From positions 6,448,001 to 6,512,000 of the forward strand of contig NC_079886.1 of NCBI RefSeq assembly GCF_029227915.1: DNA of 64,000 nt. Reading direction: 5' to 3'. The notes beneath the pieces are model-generated. The model did no database searches and was not told the origin of the DNA. It saw only the letters and a list, made by a program, of their open reading frames with translations. A program made the position numbers and the translations under genes. Positions 1-10,627 of the stretch are shown piece after piece (position 1 is the first letter of the stretch; every line of letters begins with the position of its first letter). This DNA comes from Hydractinia symbiolongicarpus (taxonomy: Eukaryota; Cnidaria; Hydrozoa; Anthoathecata; Hydractiniidae).

Positions 1-1
1 T

Positions 2-1714
2 TTATTGATCGAAGCAGGCGCTGATGAAAATGCAAGAGATGACTCAGGAGAACTACCAGAACAGCATGCTATGGTACGACATTTTTACCATACAGCTAAG
101 AGGTTTGGAACGGGTTGTTTTAAATCGGCTTTAAACATACCAGAGGACGCTTCGGTGGAAGTTGAAGATGAAATATTTCTAAAGAATTCACCAATCGATG
201 ATATTTTCAATGTTATATTACCGCAATCTAAGATTTTAAACGATGCTTTTGACACAGGAATATTTCCGTCTGACTTTATTCCATACATGAAAGCAGTTGC
301 AAATAATAACATGGAGTCGTATTTGAAGAATGTGCATACTATCCCTGGAATAGGTAGCATTCCATTCAGTAAGGAAGTAAAGAAAATGAAAGAAGCTGTG
401 GAATGTTTTATCATAAAGTGGGTTAGTATTATTGCAGAAATAGATGTTAGGTTTCAAGGTACATTACTTCCGTCAGGTAGCAGTTACGAAAATGCTAAAG
501 TTGAGGACCCTTGCGAATACGACTTCATGATAATTCTCGATAGATTCCAACATCATTTCCACCCCGTTATATTAGATTCATCAACTTTTAATGACATCAC
601 AATGATGGAAAATACAAGTTCTTCCCACCAATATGAATTACAAAGCTTCTGTGTCGACGGAGAATTAAAGAGCGGGAAAGTTTTGTCAGCATTTGTAATC
701 ACAGCTCGAAGGGCGTTATCACAAATGAGATATGAATCAGGTTGCTCTCAATTGTACGTGGAAAATCTCACAGAGCACACATATATAGATGATACATTCA
801 TTAACCCAAATACAGTCACATGCAACATCAAACTTCAGTGGACAGGTCTGAAAGACAAGCAACTAACTATATCTGTCGATTTAGTACCAGCTTTGTTTAT
901 TAAAGAATGGCCAAACGTTATTGCTCTAAACCAAAGTGCCCTTATCACAGATAAAATCAAATCAAATGGCTGTCATCTCGTCTGTAAAGAAGGAAAATGG
1001 AGATTATCTTTTTCCTTGGCAGAGCAGGCTATTTTCAGAAGTTTAACTCAGGAAGAGAATAAGGTGTATACTGGATCTAAAATAATACTTTTCGCTGGAG
1101 CGTCTGCAATGATAACTATTTACGATGACTCGGATCTATTTTCGGAGAAAAAGGAGGAAAGTCAAGAAGGATCAGTTACAAGTTTAGACGATGTTGTAAA
1201 CGACATTGAAGATAGCATTACTGATACCCTACTAGAACCTCCTCCAAATGTCACTCAAATTGAATCTATTCCCGCCGAAAATAAAGCACATGGTGCCGAA
1301 GTAGATGACACATGCGTTGCTATTAACCAAGGAAAAGAGGGCTTTACTTGTCCGAAAGTATTGACAGAGGACAATATTTTTGACTGTTTTATCGAAGATG
1401 ATGACACTGCAAGCAGTTCTACTTCTTCGGAAATCAAAACTGTTACATTTCAACCAAAACATATGATTGGTACCTATTTATTAAAGATGACCTTCTTTCA
1501 TGTTCTAGAAGAGAGTCGAAGTTCATCAAGGGAACACAACGTCACGTGCAAAGATATCTTTTCAAAATTGAAGAAGTTCGCAAAAGAAGACAAAATGCTT
1601 CCTTACTACTTTGTTCCAAAACATGATATGCTATCGTCCATCAAAGGGGTGGATAAAATGAAAACTGAACTTAGTATTTCCTTGATAAACTATATTTTTG
1701 ATAGTATTCCGTAA
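2..1714 (+). CDS. Ankyrin-linked cGAS-like receptor / Mab-21 nucleotidyltransferase, 3' part
   Basis: Partial at the left edge: the frame is open from base 2 with no start codon in the window (base 5 is TTG). Residue numbers below count from base 5. The first ~22 residues (IEAGADENARDDSGELPEQH) match the end of an ankyrin repeat, so an ankyrin region probably precedes. A Mab-21/cGAS-like core follows. The GS motif lies in LLPSGSSYENAKV (G158-S159). The paired acids are E171 and D173 in CEYDFMIIL. The third acid is D292 in SVDLVPALF. Further marks are WRLSFSLAEQAIF near 332-344 and a C-terminal TYLLKMTFFHVLEE helix. All three metal-binding acids are present, so it may be enzymatically active. 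Members of this family make cyclic dinucleotides or other oligonucleotide signals on sensing nucleic acid; which one applies here cannot be told. No cGAS-type zinc ribbon is seen. An acidic Ser-rich stretch (about 375-475) separates the core from the last helix. The protein is probably cytosolic. Confidence 0.85.
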   Translation, partial: LLIEAGADENARDDSGELPEQHAMVRHFYHTAKRFGTGCFKSALNIPEDASVEVEDEIFLKNSPIDDIFNVILPQSKILNDAFDTGIFPSDFIPYMKAVANNNMESYLKNVHTIPGIGSIPFSKEVKKMKEAVECFIIKWVSIIAEIDVRFQGTLLPSGSSYENAKVEDPCEYDFMIILDRFQHHFHPVILDSSTFNDITMMENTSSSHQYELQSFCVDGELKSGKVLSAFVITARRALSQMRYESGCSQLYVENLTEHTYIDDTFINPNTVTCNIKLQWTGLKDKQLTISVDLVPALFIKEWPNVIALNQSALITDKIKSNGCHLVCKEGKWRLSFSLAEQAIFRSLTQEENKVYTGSKIILFAGASAMITIYDDSDLFSEKKEESQEGSVTSLDDVVNDIEDSITDTLLEPPPNVTQIESIPAENKAHGAEVDDTCVAINQGKEGFTCPKVLTEDNIFDCFIEDDDTASSSTSSEIKTVTFQPKHMIGTYLLKMTFFHVLEESRSSSREHNVTCKDIFSKLKKFAKEDKMLPYYFVPKHDMLSSIKGVDKMKTELSISLINYIFDSIP

Positions 1715-2456
1715 TTATTCATGCATTGTTTTTTATACAAGAGCTACGAACGTTCCTAATTTTTATAGACGGAGAATGTTTGAATTCTCTTAGTTTGGAT
1801 ATAAAAAAGAGAAAAAGATGGAACCAAAGGTTATTAACCAATCTATGATAGAAAATTTGCTGTAGATTTTATCAAAAGTGAACAAACAGTTTACAGGTTA
1901 ACTAAGGTATTTTTTAAATCTTAGGTTACAATGTTATTTATTTTGTTAACAAATGTTTTCTGGTCTAAATGTTATCTTTACCGAACGTTTTAATTTTAAA
2001 TTTTCTACCGTAATATTTACTGTTGTCGGCTACCGTAATAAATAAAAGGATATTAAGATCATGACTCACCCTCTTCTTAAAGAATGTCTCAGGCTTGCGT
2101 ATAATTCATTGACATCGTTCATTTGGCGACAGATTTAGAGGGTTCAATCGAAACTGAACAAAACAGTATAATTCCGAGATAGCATTCCGAAAAAAATAGT
2201 ATTGAAAGGTTTGATTCATGATTGGTTCCTTGTAGACATGCGTGCGATGAAGCTTGTAGCAACTGCGGGATATTATAAACACAATGCAACTAAACGTCTC
2301 GGGAGGAGTAAATAATAATCATGTAACGTGGAGAAACTTTATTTACGGAAAATATAAATGATAAGAAATGCACTAGTATCCTTTGTCGTACATATGTACA
2401 ATGGGTCTTTTGCATCATTATTTTAAATACAAGTAAAAAGGTAGTGCTATTACGTA
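1715..2456. other. Intergenic, 3' flank of the cGAS-like gene
   Basis: No coding signal is seen. Overlapping AATAAA hexamers at 2037-2046 are the best candidate poly(A) signal for the upstream gene, about 325 bases after its stop. Confidence 0.5.
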
Positions 2457-2537
2457 CAGTCGACGTTCGATATCTGGAACTCTCAGGGTACTAACGAAAA
2501 AGGGATAACGAGTATTCGAGATATCAAGTGTCGACTG
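2457..2537. mobile_element. 81-bp Tc1/mariner-type MITE
   Basis: The ends are imperfect inverted repeats (left CAGTCGACGTTCGATATCT, right AGATATCAAGTGTCGACTG) and the element is flanked by TA on both sides (2455-2456 and 2538-2539). TA target duplication with CAGT-type ends fits Tc1/mariner/pogo non-autonomous elements. It has no coding capacity. Confidence 0.55.
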
Positions 2538-4041
2538 TACATACAGAACAGGAGGATGGGCATTACCAGTTCATGTCTTGTGAGCGCTACGCACCTTTAC
2601 GTAACCTGCAATTGCATTCTGCTAAATCTACACCGAGCTAATACCAGACATCATCCTTCTAGCAACACATATAGAGACCATAGCCTCAATCCCCTCTCTT
2701 TTAAACTTATTAGACAAGAGTGCGCTTTGAACGTTAAGGGCTGAGTCCTTAACGTCTTTGTGGAAAAATATCTAAAAACTAGATTTTCCTGACCAATGGG
2801 TCTGCTTGAGAATGTCGGACACAAAGACACCCGCTACTTTTACTTTAAAAGTGGGTTTTGACCTTGTTGAGTGCGCTGTGAACTTAATAATATATATCCT
2901 AACTTCATAAAGAATTTTTTTAGCCACCTTGAAAGCATATAAGTAGAGATTTCATGGTGAGAACTTACATAACTGGCTAAGAATTAAAAATAAGTACTTT
3001 TACTTTCCCCTTACACAGAGATTTGCCCTCTGAAAATTTGTAAAACTTAATTGCGGGTCTGTTCTTCTTTTTCTTATTTTCGGGACGATATACTTTAGTA
3101 TGTACTATGAGAAAGTTTGTCTAAACTCGAAACCCTATTGGCTGCTGTTATTGAAAGTGAAATAGACGGTACAGACACTTTTCGATGTGTACATACTCAC
3201 TGTTAGTTCTAAAAAAAAAAAGAAGAACCATTTATACATCACAATTATCATAAGAGATAAAAATCTGAGATGTTTACCGACAGGTGTGGGCCTATTGTGC
3301 ACATTGCTCAAAAAAAGACTAGAAAATCTAAAATACTCTCCACGGGGTATTTAGGAGAAAGAATTTTATTTAGAACAAAAGTTATGCAATTTCCTCCAAG
3401 ACGAGCTGTAATGACCGATAGTTCCTGTCCTTCTCGAAGCTGCGATAAGAGTACCAGTCCTTTCTTGTGTCTCAAAACTTTTCTGAAAATGTTCTACGCC
3501 AGTATGTTTCGGCTGTCACATAACACAAGGGTATGACTTTTAGAGCAGGGACAAGTCAAGACAAGGACTTTCATACCTACCTCTGTTCAGTACAGAAATT
3601 AAGTTTTTAAAGAAACAAGAACAAGTCTGTTCTTTTACACCGTGTCTGGTGTTTCTAGGAGTGGCCATTAATTCTAAGACAATGACCATAAAACAGAATC
3701 TGTTGTCACACGAGGATCTTACGATAAAAGAACTTTCCAAACTAAGAGCGAAGTGTTTCCAGCCTCACGTCAGTACAGTTTTTCTTCGGTTTTTGAAACA
3801 ACAACAACAACAACAAACATTTAATGTGTCTCTGGCCATCACTATTTCAATGTTTCAACCATCAGTAACATGTCTCCTAAATAAATTATGATCCTTATCT
3901 TTAAACTTCTTAAGAGGGACATTGAAATTTGGCAAAAAAGCCACAAGGCTTTTGAGAGACCGAAAGATAGGCTTAGAGAATCGTAAAGTTCCCCGCTCAA
4001 AGGAACAGCGTGACTTCATTGACAGAAGAAGTATGCAACTT
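2538..4041. other. Intergenic, no gene recognised
   Basis: Only short chance open frames are present. There is a short (CAA)n run near 3799-3817. The segment from about 3880 onward may belong to the decayed DIRS-like element on the minus strand just to the right. Confidence 0.4.
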
Positions 4042-4390
4042 TTAGGTAACGTCCCCTGGAGGGACCAGTTCGTTAATAGGTGAAGTCCCTACATTTTTAA
4101 ATGCATATATGTGAAATTTATGTTCAATTAATTTTTTAAAGTTTAATAGACGGCGATTCTCCTCATTCTTCGTTTTGACAATAAAAATTGAACTGATAAA
4201 TTCCCTCTTTACAAAGCACTTTTTCTCAACATGCTCTAAACCTCCGTCCACAAGAAACATTTGCTGCTGATTTATTGGAACTAGTGAAGAAGCTTCCGCC
4301 TATTTTGGTTGGGAAACAAATGGGTTTATGTACCATTTCACCACTTGCAATACTTTCTGATTGTAAGTCATTTATCCAATTTTTTAAACG
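4042..4390 (-). mobile_element. Decayed DIRS/Ngaro-like reverse transcriptase fragment
   Basis: Read on the minus strand, the translation begins around VLQVVKWYINPFVSQPK, passes an in-frame stop, then gives LVPINQQQMFLVDGGLEHVEKK, FVKREFISSIFIV and RRLLNFKKLIEH. This layout (buried 'VVKGY..PF' block, then 'G/REFISxIF..PK', then 'NLKxLN') is typical of the N-terminal RT region of tyrosine-recombinase (DIRS-like) retrotransposons. The catalytic RT motifs are not present in the readable part. It is a relic; extent on both sides is uncertain. Confidence 0.5.
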
Positions 4391-4739
4391 TTGTGGATCC
4401 TTCTTTCTTGAGAGGTAAAGAAAGAATCGGTTTTGTGAACAACTTTTTTACAAGTGGATGTATTGCTTTGGGAAGCCGGGTTTCTCCAATTCTTTCCAAA
4501 ACCAGAGCTGTTGAATTAATTTGACGCTGCAGCAGCGATAAAACTCGCCCCTACCTCTTTCTTGTAACAGGGACCCCTTAAAAAGGGTGGTCGTGGAAAA
4601 ACCACATTTTCTTATTGGGTGGAAAAAACTTTTAAAACTTGTTCTTAGCTGACTTTGATACTATTTCCTCGTACTTAAGACCAAATAAAGCTACTTGCAT
4701 TTCCTCCAAAGGGGTAAAACCTACTGCCATATCATCCAA

Positions 4740-5278
4740 CATGTTTTTAACCTTCTTTTTATTTGGCAATTATTATTATTTATTTGGTAAAAACATTGTG
4801 CTATTTTTATCAACATAGTATGCAAGACAACAATGTAATATGTTTATTTTAGCAATATATTTCGAAGCATTACTTCATCATCAGGCTATAAGTAAAAGTA
4901 TATAAACAGTAAAACTGCTAAATAAAAAGTATTCACATCACATATCAACATCTACCTACATACACTATACACAAGTAAAAAGGTATTAAATGATTAAAAC
5001 TCCCATGAGGGATAAGTCATAATTAAACTTTTATTACTAATTCACGGCTTTTAAACTCGTCCTTTGTGTATATTTTAGGCTTTATTTCCCGAATGAAAAG
5101 TGCCTCCAATGACATTAAATGATATTCCGACTTAATCGATTTTGCCATTATTTCTGCATGATTAATTGATAGCTCCACATTACATGTCTTGAAATGACGT
5201 CCCACGGCAGTATATTTATGCTCTTTGATACGGGTTAGAAGATGTCGGGTAGTCTGCCCCACATAACACGATAGACAT
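4740..5278 (-). mobile_element. Penelope-like element 3' end: GIY-YIG endonuclease and 3' UTR
   Basis: The minus-strand frame 5277-5023 reads CYVGQTTRHLLTRIKEHK near its start, then GRHFKTCN, then LEALFIREIKPKIYTKDEF. This is the C-terminal GIY-YIG nuclease of Penelope-like retroelements (the YVG is the second half of the signature). The reverse transcriptase is missing: the element is cut off at about 5278, where SINE sequence begins. The 3' UTR holds CCTGATGATGAAGTAATGC followed by TTCGAAAT (minus strand, about 4850-4885), resembling a hammerhead ribozyme core (CUGAUGA, stem II, GAAA). Penelope-like elements are known to carry such ribozymes, but the outer stems are not convincing here. Confidence 0.65.
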
Positions 5279-5297
5279 CATGAACACGTTATTTTGT

Positions 5298-5566
5298 GCA
5301 CTAATTATTATTATTATTCCGAATATTTATACAGGATATAGCCACTTCAGTGTTGGAAACACTGTTATCAATGTGGGTCCTGTGTTCGGAAAGTACACAT
5401 TCAGTATACACCGGCAATACCTACCCAATTTCCCTCACATGGCATGGGTTGACCGTAGCTGTGGTAAAGGCATTTGCTAAACATGCCCGCGCTGTGGACC
5501 GAACCACGGACCTTGTTATTACGAAGCGAACTCCATAACCACAAGGCCACGCGCCACTTGTCACAA
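5298..5566 (-). mobile_element. tRNA-derived SINE
   Basis: The minus strand from about 5566 begins with a tRNA-like head: box A-like TGGCCTTGTGGTTATGG, an anticodon loop CTTCGTA (read as TCG, Arg-like), and box B-like GTGGTTCGGTCC, closed by GCG/CGC at the ends. An unrelated body of ~170 bases follows and ends in an (AAT)n-type tail near 5298-5310. A Pol III promoter head plus body plus simple tail is the SINE layout. It abuts the broken Penelope-like element. Confidence 0.6.
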
Positions 5567-8500
5567 GAAGGATAATACGATATATCGTCGTAAATACGAA
5601 CAAGAATTTTAAGACTTGTTGATCGTTATGGCCGCTTAATCAAAAAGTTGTGACAACAGAGTGAAACTTTCTAGCTGGTCTCCTTTCTGCTTTCATTATA
5701 TACCTGCAACAGGTACGTGGCATACTCCTGACGCAATTCCTCACTAGTTCTTTTAAATTTTATGTATTCGAAATCAGACTTTTGTGGACGATTTCTTATT
5801 CTAAGAAAAGGGGAATTGTCAAGTTATTGCTTTTATATTCATAGTCTGCAAGTTCCATTGGAAACAAGACGCAGAAGGTTCTTTTACTGTCTGCTCGGAT
5901 AATCCTCTTTTGGGAGTCCATCATTCTCAACACTTTTTAACGTGGTTTGCTCATTTTCACTCAAAGTGATTGTATTTATTTCAGAGCAACGTGTGTTTAC
6001 CTGGAATCGCGTGGCTGTTGTTAGCGTCATTCTACGAGAAATTCGAGAAAACGTCATTTAAATTGACCATTAAAACATTTCTATTGCTTAACAATTATCA
6101 AAGAATAGAAGAGATATTCTAAAAATACATCGTCAGAAGATAAACTTACTTCTGCGAAAAAAACGTCTGTCCTTTTAAGCAACAATATAGAAAGAAGCGG
6201 TACCTAGAGCTATGGCTTGTAGATTTGTTGCGAGATAGGGGGATGTCCAGTATTATCTAAAAAAAATAATTTTATCAGGACGTCAAAACAGAAATTTGAC
6301 GTTGAACCGACTGTCATTAACATTCGCAAACTTTATGCATTCATTTTATTCATTTAAAGCCGTGATGACATTAGGACATCAAACGTTTTAGCCTTTAATA
6401 TATGGCACATCTTCGCTTTCGTGATAATTTGCGACAAATGTTTTCATGTGTACATGTTTTCTTATTGACAACAATGTTATGTGACATTGTGTTGTTGCCA
6501 CTGATTACAAGTGTTTGCTTACAAGCATTATAATCTCACAACAAAACCCTTTTGTGGTTAAAATAATAGAAAACGCACGTACATAACAGTCAGGCTAAAA
6601 CACACTGGCTGATTAAATTAAGATAAAGCTCTTGAGTAGAGGTCACTTTATGTAGTAGTCTTTTTTGGATCCCATATTGGTTTTTATGCTAATGCTGGTG
6701 CAACTTTTGTCAATTAGGAATCAAATAAAATAAATATATTCTTATTCCTGGTCAAAAGTACCTACTTCCGTTATAGTTCCTCATCTAAAACGTTGAGTGT
6801 GAAACGTACACATATATGTGAGACAACAACAATGCTAGAATAAAATTGACATATAAGAAAATACACAACGGAGACAGAAGCCACAAAGAGGTTATATACA
6901 TACCAACCTCCATTGCATACGTGTTTAAAAAAATACTGTGTAGTCGTCCAGATGTTCAGAGGAAAGAAATCCTAAAGAGGAACATGATATTCTTCGCATT
7001 GATAGACATATATTAGGACGCTAAAGAAGGTTACTAATCGATATTTTTAATGACGTTGTAATTATTCAAAATATTAAGGCAGGTAGTAAACTAATACAGG
7101 AAATCTAATCGCTGAATTCGACTGTTCCATTATTGATATTTAACTCTCTTGACATAACCATTTTTTGCGCTTTCAGTTAGAAGAAAGTGCGTGTTGTCTG
7201 CTCCTGTTAGGGCTGATACAAATGCTTCCAACTTTTAGTCCAATGTTTCTTTCTACAAAACACAGCAACAAACATGTTCAGCGATACTGACTTTTTGTTA
7301 TTTGCTCGCTATTATTTTTGTGACTGCTTCGTTTTAATGGACAATCTTTCTAATAACTCTCTATTAAACCGAAAATAATTCCTAAACAAGCCACTGGTTT
7401 AACAAAGCACCAAAGTGATACTACAACATTATTTTTAATATTTATATTAAGCATGAAATCATACATATATCCTAATGGAAATAAGAAGTGGCAATAGGGA
7501 AAATCTCGCTGGATTTGCTTACCAAGAGAAATGCTGATTTTCATAGATTCACAAAAACACATATAAATAGGTTATCAAAATATGGAATAAATATGTCAAC
7601 ATGGAACGAGGCTGACATTTTGGGAAAAGTTGCAAATAACCACGAAAAATATTAAAATTTTAAATTTCACCTAATTTTACGTACATTCGGAATAACAAGC
7701 GAATATTTATAACTTCGAACCTAAGAAAAAAAAGCTCGAGCGTTAAATGTAGTCTTGTGAAAACCCACCTTAATTCATTTTTAATGTGAAAATAAAGCTC
7801 TAATATAGCCAGAACGAGACGTTTGCCTGGACCCTGCTTTTATTAATAATTATACTAAAAATCAGTCATACAAAACCCCTGTACTAACGGGATAATTAAT
7901 GCATACTTTTTTTATTCTGAGCTCAGCCAAAATAGTCAGATTGTTAAAAAAACTAGATTTGAAATCGCAAGATATTCAAATCATCTTAGATTTCCTTTAC
8001 TTTGTCGACCTTCGTCTACACTACAAGGTAAAAATGGAGAGAAAACACCTCTCCGTGTCTTCATTTGTTACAGGAGCGGATTAATCTGAATTATGTGGTA
8101 AGAAATAATCTGCGTAATAAAGTAACGGAAATTTACGGGAATATACGTGCCGTAATGTCTAATGTACTGTCAGGTGAACTATACGACTAAATGATAAAAT
8201 TTCACGATGGTAGTTGTGAGAAGAAAATAAGACTGTGCTAAATCAGACATCTTAAAAAGTTCTCGAATGTCAATAGACCATTGATTAATGAAAATATTTT
8301 CATTTATACATTGAAGTGGGTTATGAACCTTTCATCTAACCAACTATCGAAGAAAGAGAGCAGTGTTTTATCAAAAGGGATGAATTATTGTCTAACTCCA
8401 ACATGTTTACCAACTAAACAATTATTGTAATTGTAAAACAGGTATTTAAATTATTGTCACAGGACGAAGCGGACACTTGACGTGCGGAAATTAGCCTTTA

Positions 8501-9617
8501 CAAAACGCAAAAGTTTTAAAGACTAAACAGGAACGTATTACATTACCTCAATTGAAATAATTGGAAAAGAATAATTGTCTGGACAAAACTTTATATTTCT
8601 TTAATTCATTAACAATTTATTATATATTCTATAAATTATAAGCTCCGTAGTGATGTGAGAACAAAAAGTGAACACAAGTGTTTTATGTAAACCTTACAGA
8701 AGGATTTGAGACTCTGTTTTGCTCTTATTTATTGTTCAATTTTAAGGTTCGTGTTCTGATATTATGAAAAAAGTGTAGATTTTTTATGTGTTGTGTTTTT
8801 TTGATACTTCGTACTTATTATAACCCCCGTACACATACTAAGATTTCATCACTTCGCTCGATGTACATATCATTGTCATCTTCATCATTTGGGGAAACTT
8901 CATTGTAATAAATATTAAAATTATTGAATAAATAACATACATAAACCATTTTATTCCCAAAATATAATCAGTTACTTTATAGCTCCAATATGTGGTGTAG
9001 AAAGTTTTACACACTTCTGTTTCCTCGTACATTTTTAGGCTCACTGTAATTTCCTTCCTTAAACATCTTTACAAGTAGACTCGTGCAAAGAATGTATATG
9101 ATGAATCACTTTTATACACGCGTCACATTGGTTAATTTTTATGCTTTAAAAATCAATTCAATGACTGTTTTAAATGTACTACGGCTTCCTTCTAGACATA
9201 TGACTCATAAAACACAAGGCTAATTAATTGAATGTTTTAATTTTAAATCTATTAATTCATTAAGGAAAGGTCTAAACAAAGCAATTACGTTTGTTTTTAA
9301 TATAGCTGGATTCTCACAGTGGAATTCTTTCAAGGAGGCACAATAACAAGATGGATACTTTGACTTATCTCGGCCAAACTCTTAAAAAAAAACTCTTGCA
9401 GCTCAAGCTCTCCACAAGTAGCAGACATGTACAGACATTTTAAATTTATTTACTTTCTTACCTAACATGTTTTAAGCACACGAAGCTTGTCATTGTTTTC
9501 TCTTGACCACCTTGAGAAATTATTACAAGACGTTTTTTTAAATATTTTTCTCCTCCACCACTCTATCATAATAACTGCGGAAAAGTTTTAGGTCAAAACT
9601 TTTCAATGGATAGTCCT
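5567..9617. other. Long intergenic stretch, mostly featureless
   Basis: No reliable gene is seen. On the minus strand, 6045-5690 has short coding-like runs in different frames: a 47-residue frame starting MTLTTATRFQVN, then KRTFCVLFPMELADYEY, then SEELRQEYATYLLQ followed by a donor-like GTATAT. These could be exons or a decayed gene; I do not recognise the protein. The remainder is AT-rich with no clear repeat. Confidence 0.35.
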
Positions 9618-9621
9618 TTAA

Positions 9622-10372
9622 CCCTATTCGGTCCGGGGGGGGGGGGCGGATTCCGCCCCCCCCTGACGGTTTTTTTTTAATAACTCCTGATTGCTTTGTT
9701 ATATGGCTATGATACTTACTGAGTTTCAACATCTATCTATTAGACACCTGCATGCAAATTTTTTAGGTCCCATACCTTTCAGAGGCTTTGATATTGGCCA
9801 TTACTCGAAACTACCCCTAAAAATCTCTATGAAATCCTTATAATGGAGAAAATATAATAACTCCTGTTAGGATTATCCTTAGAACTTGAAACTTGCAACA
9901 CATTTTTGTTTCATTAAGAAGAATCATTTTGAATAATTTGAACACGTGACTAATCCAATTTCCCGATTTTGTCGGATTTTACCCGAAAATCGGAAAAAAA
10001 CGGATTTTCGGGCAATTTTTGGCAATTTTTTATCCGATCCATGTAAAAACCGGAAGATATGTTAAATAACTTTTATTTAGCTTTCAGAAACTTCAAACAG
10101 AATGTAAAAATTCGCTCTAGAACAAAAGTAATTATATTTTAAGCAGATAGTGGCATTTTTAACAATTTTTAAGCTTTTGATGACGTCACAGAAAATGTTC
10201 TGACGCAAGCAAATTTTTTTTGGTGCCATTTTGTTCCTTTTATGACGTACTATATGTGTGCCAAGTTTGATTCAATTTGAACAACCCTATGAAAAGTTAT
10301 TGAGGGGGGGCGGAATCCCCCCCCCCCCCCCCCCGGTCATAGTATGTTCGAAAAACCCCGGACCGAATAGGG
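9622..10372. mobile_element. 751-bp piggyBac-like MITE
   Basis: The ends are perfect inverted repeats of about 17 bp (left CCCTATTCGGTCCGGGG, right its complement), each flanked by TTAA (9618-9621 and 10373-10376). TTAA duplication with CCC ends is the signature of piggyBac elements. Just inside each end is a G/C run around GGCGGAATCCCC/GGCGGATTCCGCC able to fold into a hairpin. The interior is non-coding; open frames across the G/C runs are chance. Confidence 0.75.
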
Positions 10373-10376
10373 TTAA

Positions 10377-10627
10377 GAAAGACCGAATTACTGTTCCTAA
10401 AGTTTCCGCTTTAGGGAGGATCCACTGCGTTTTGCTAATGCCCTTCCGACAATAATAAAGATCATTTTAATATTTAAAAAGAGATATATTAAAAATATTG
10501 TTAATTATATTCACCATTATAATAAATATAACCATTTCTTTGACAAAATCAGTGCTATTAGCTTTGTTTTTGCAGTCTGTTGCTGCAGACTTGTTCTATA
10601 AGAAAAAAGGAAATCCATACCGCAGTA
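10377..10627. other. Short intergenic segment
   Basis: AT-rich. Nothing recognised between the MITE and the LRR pseudogene. Confidence 0.4.

Noticed and set aside
5280-5603. Short frames on both strands
   Set aside because: They lie in the tRNA-derived SINE.
10258-10455. Plus-strand frame with Pro/Gly runs
   Set aside because: It reads through the G/C run and right end of the piggyBac-like MITE; not coding.
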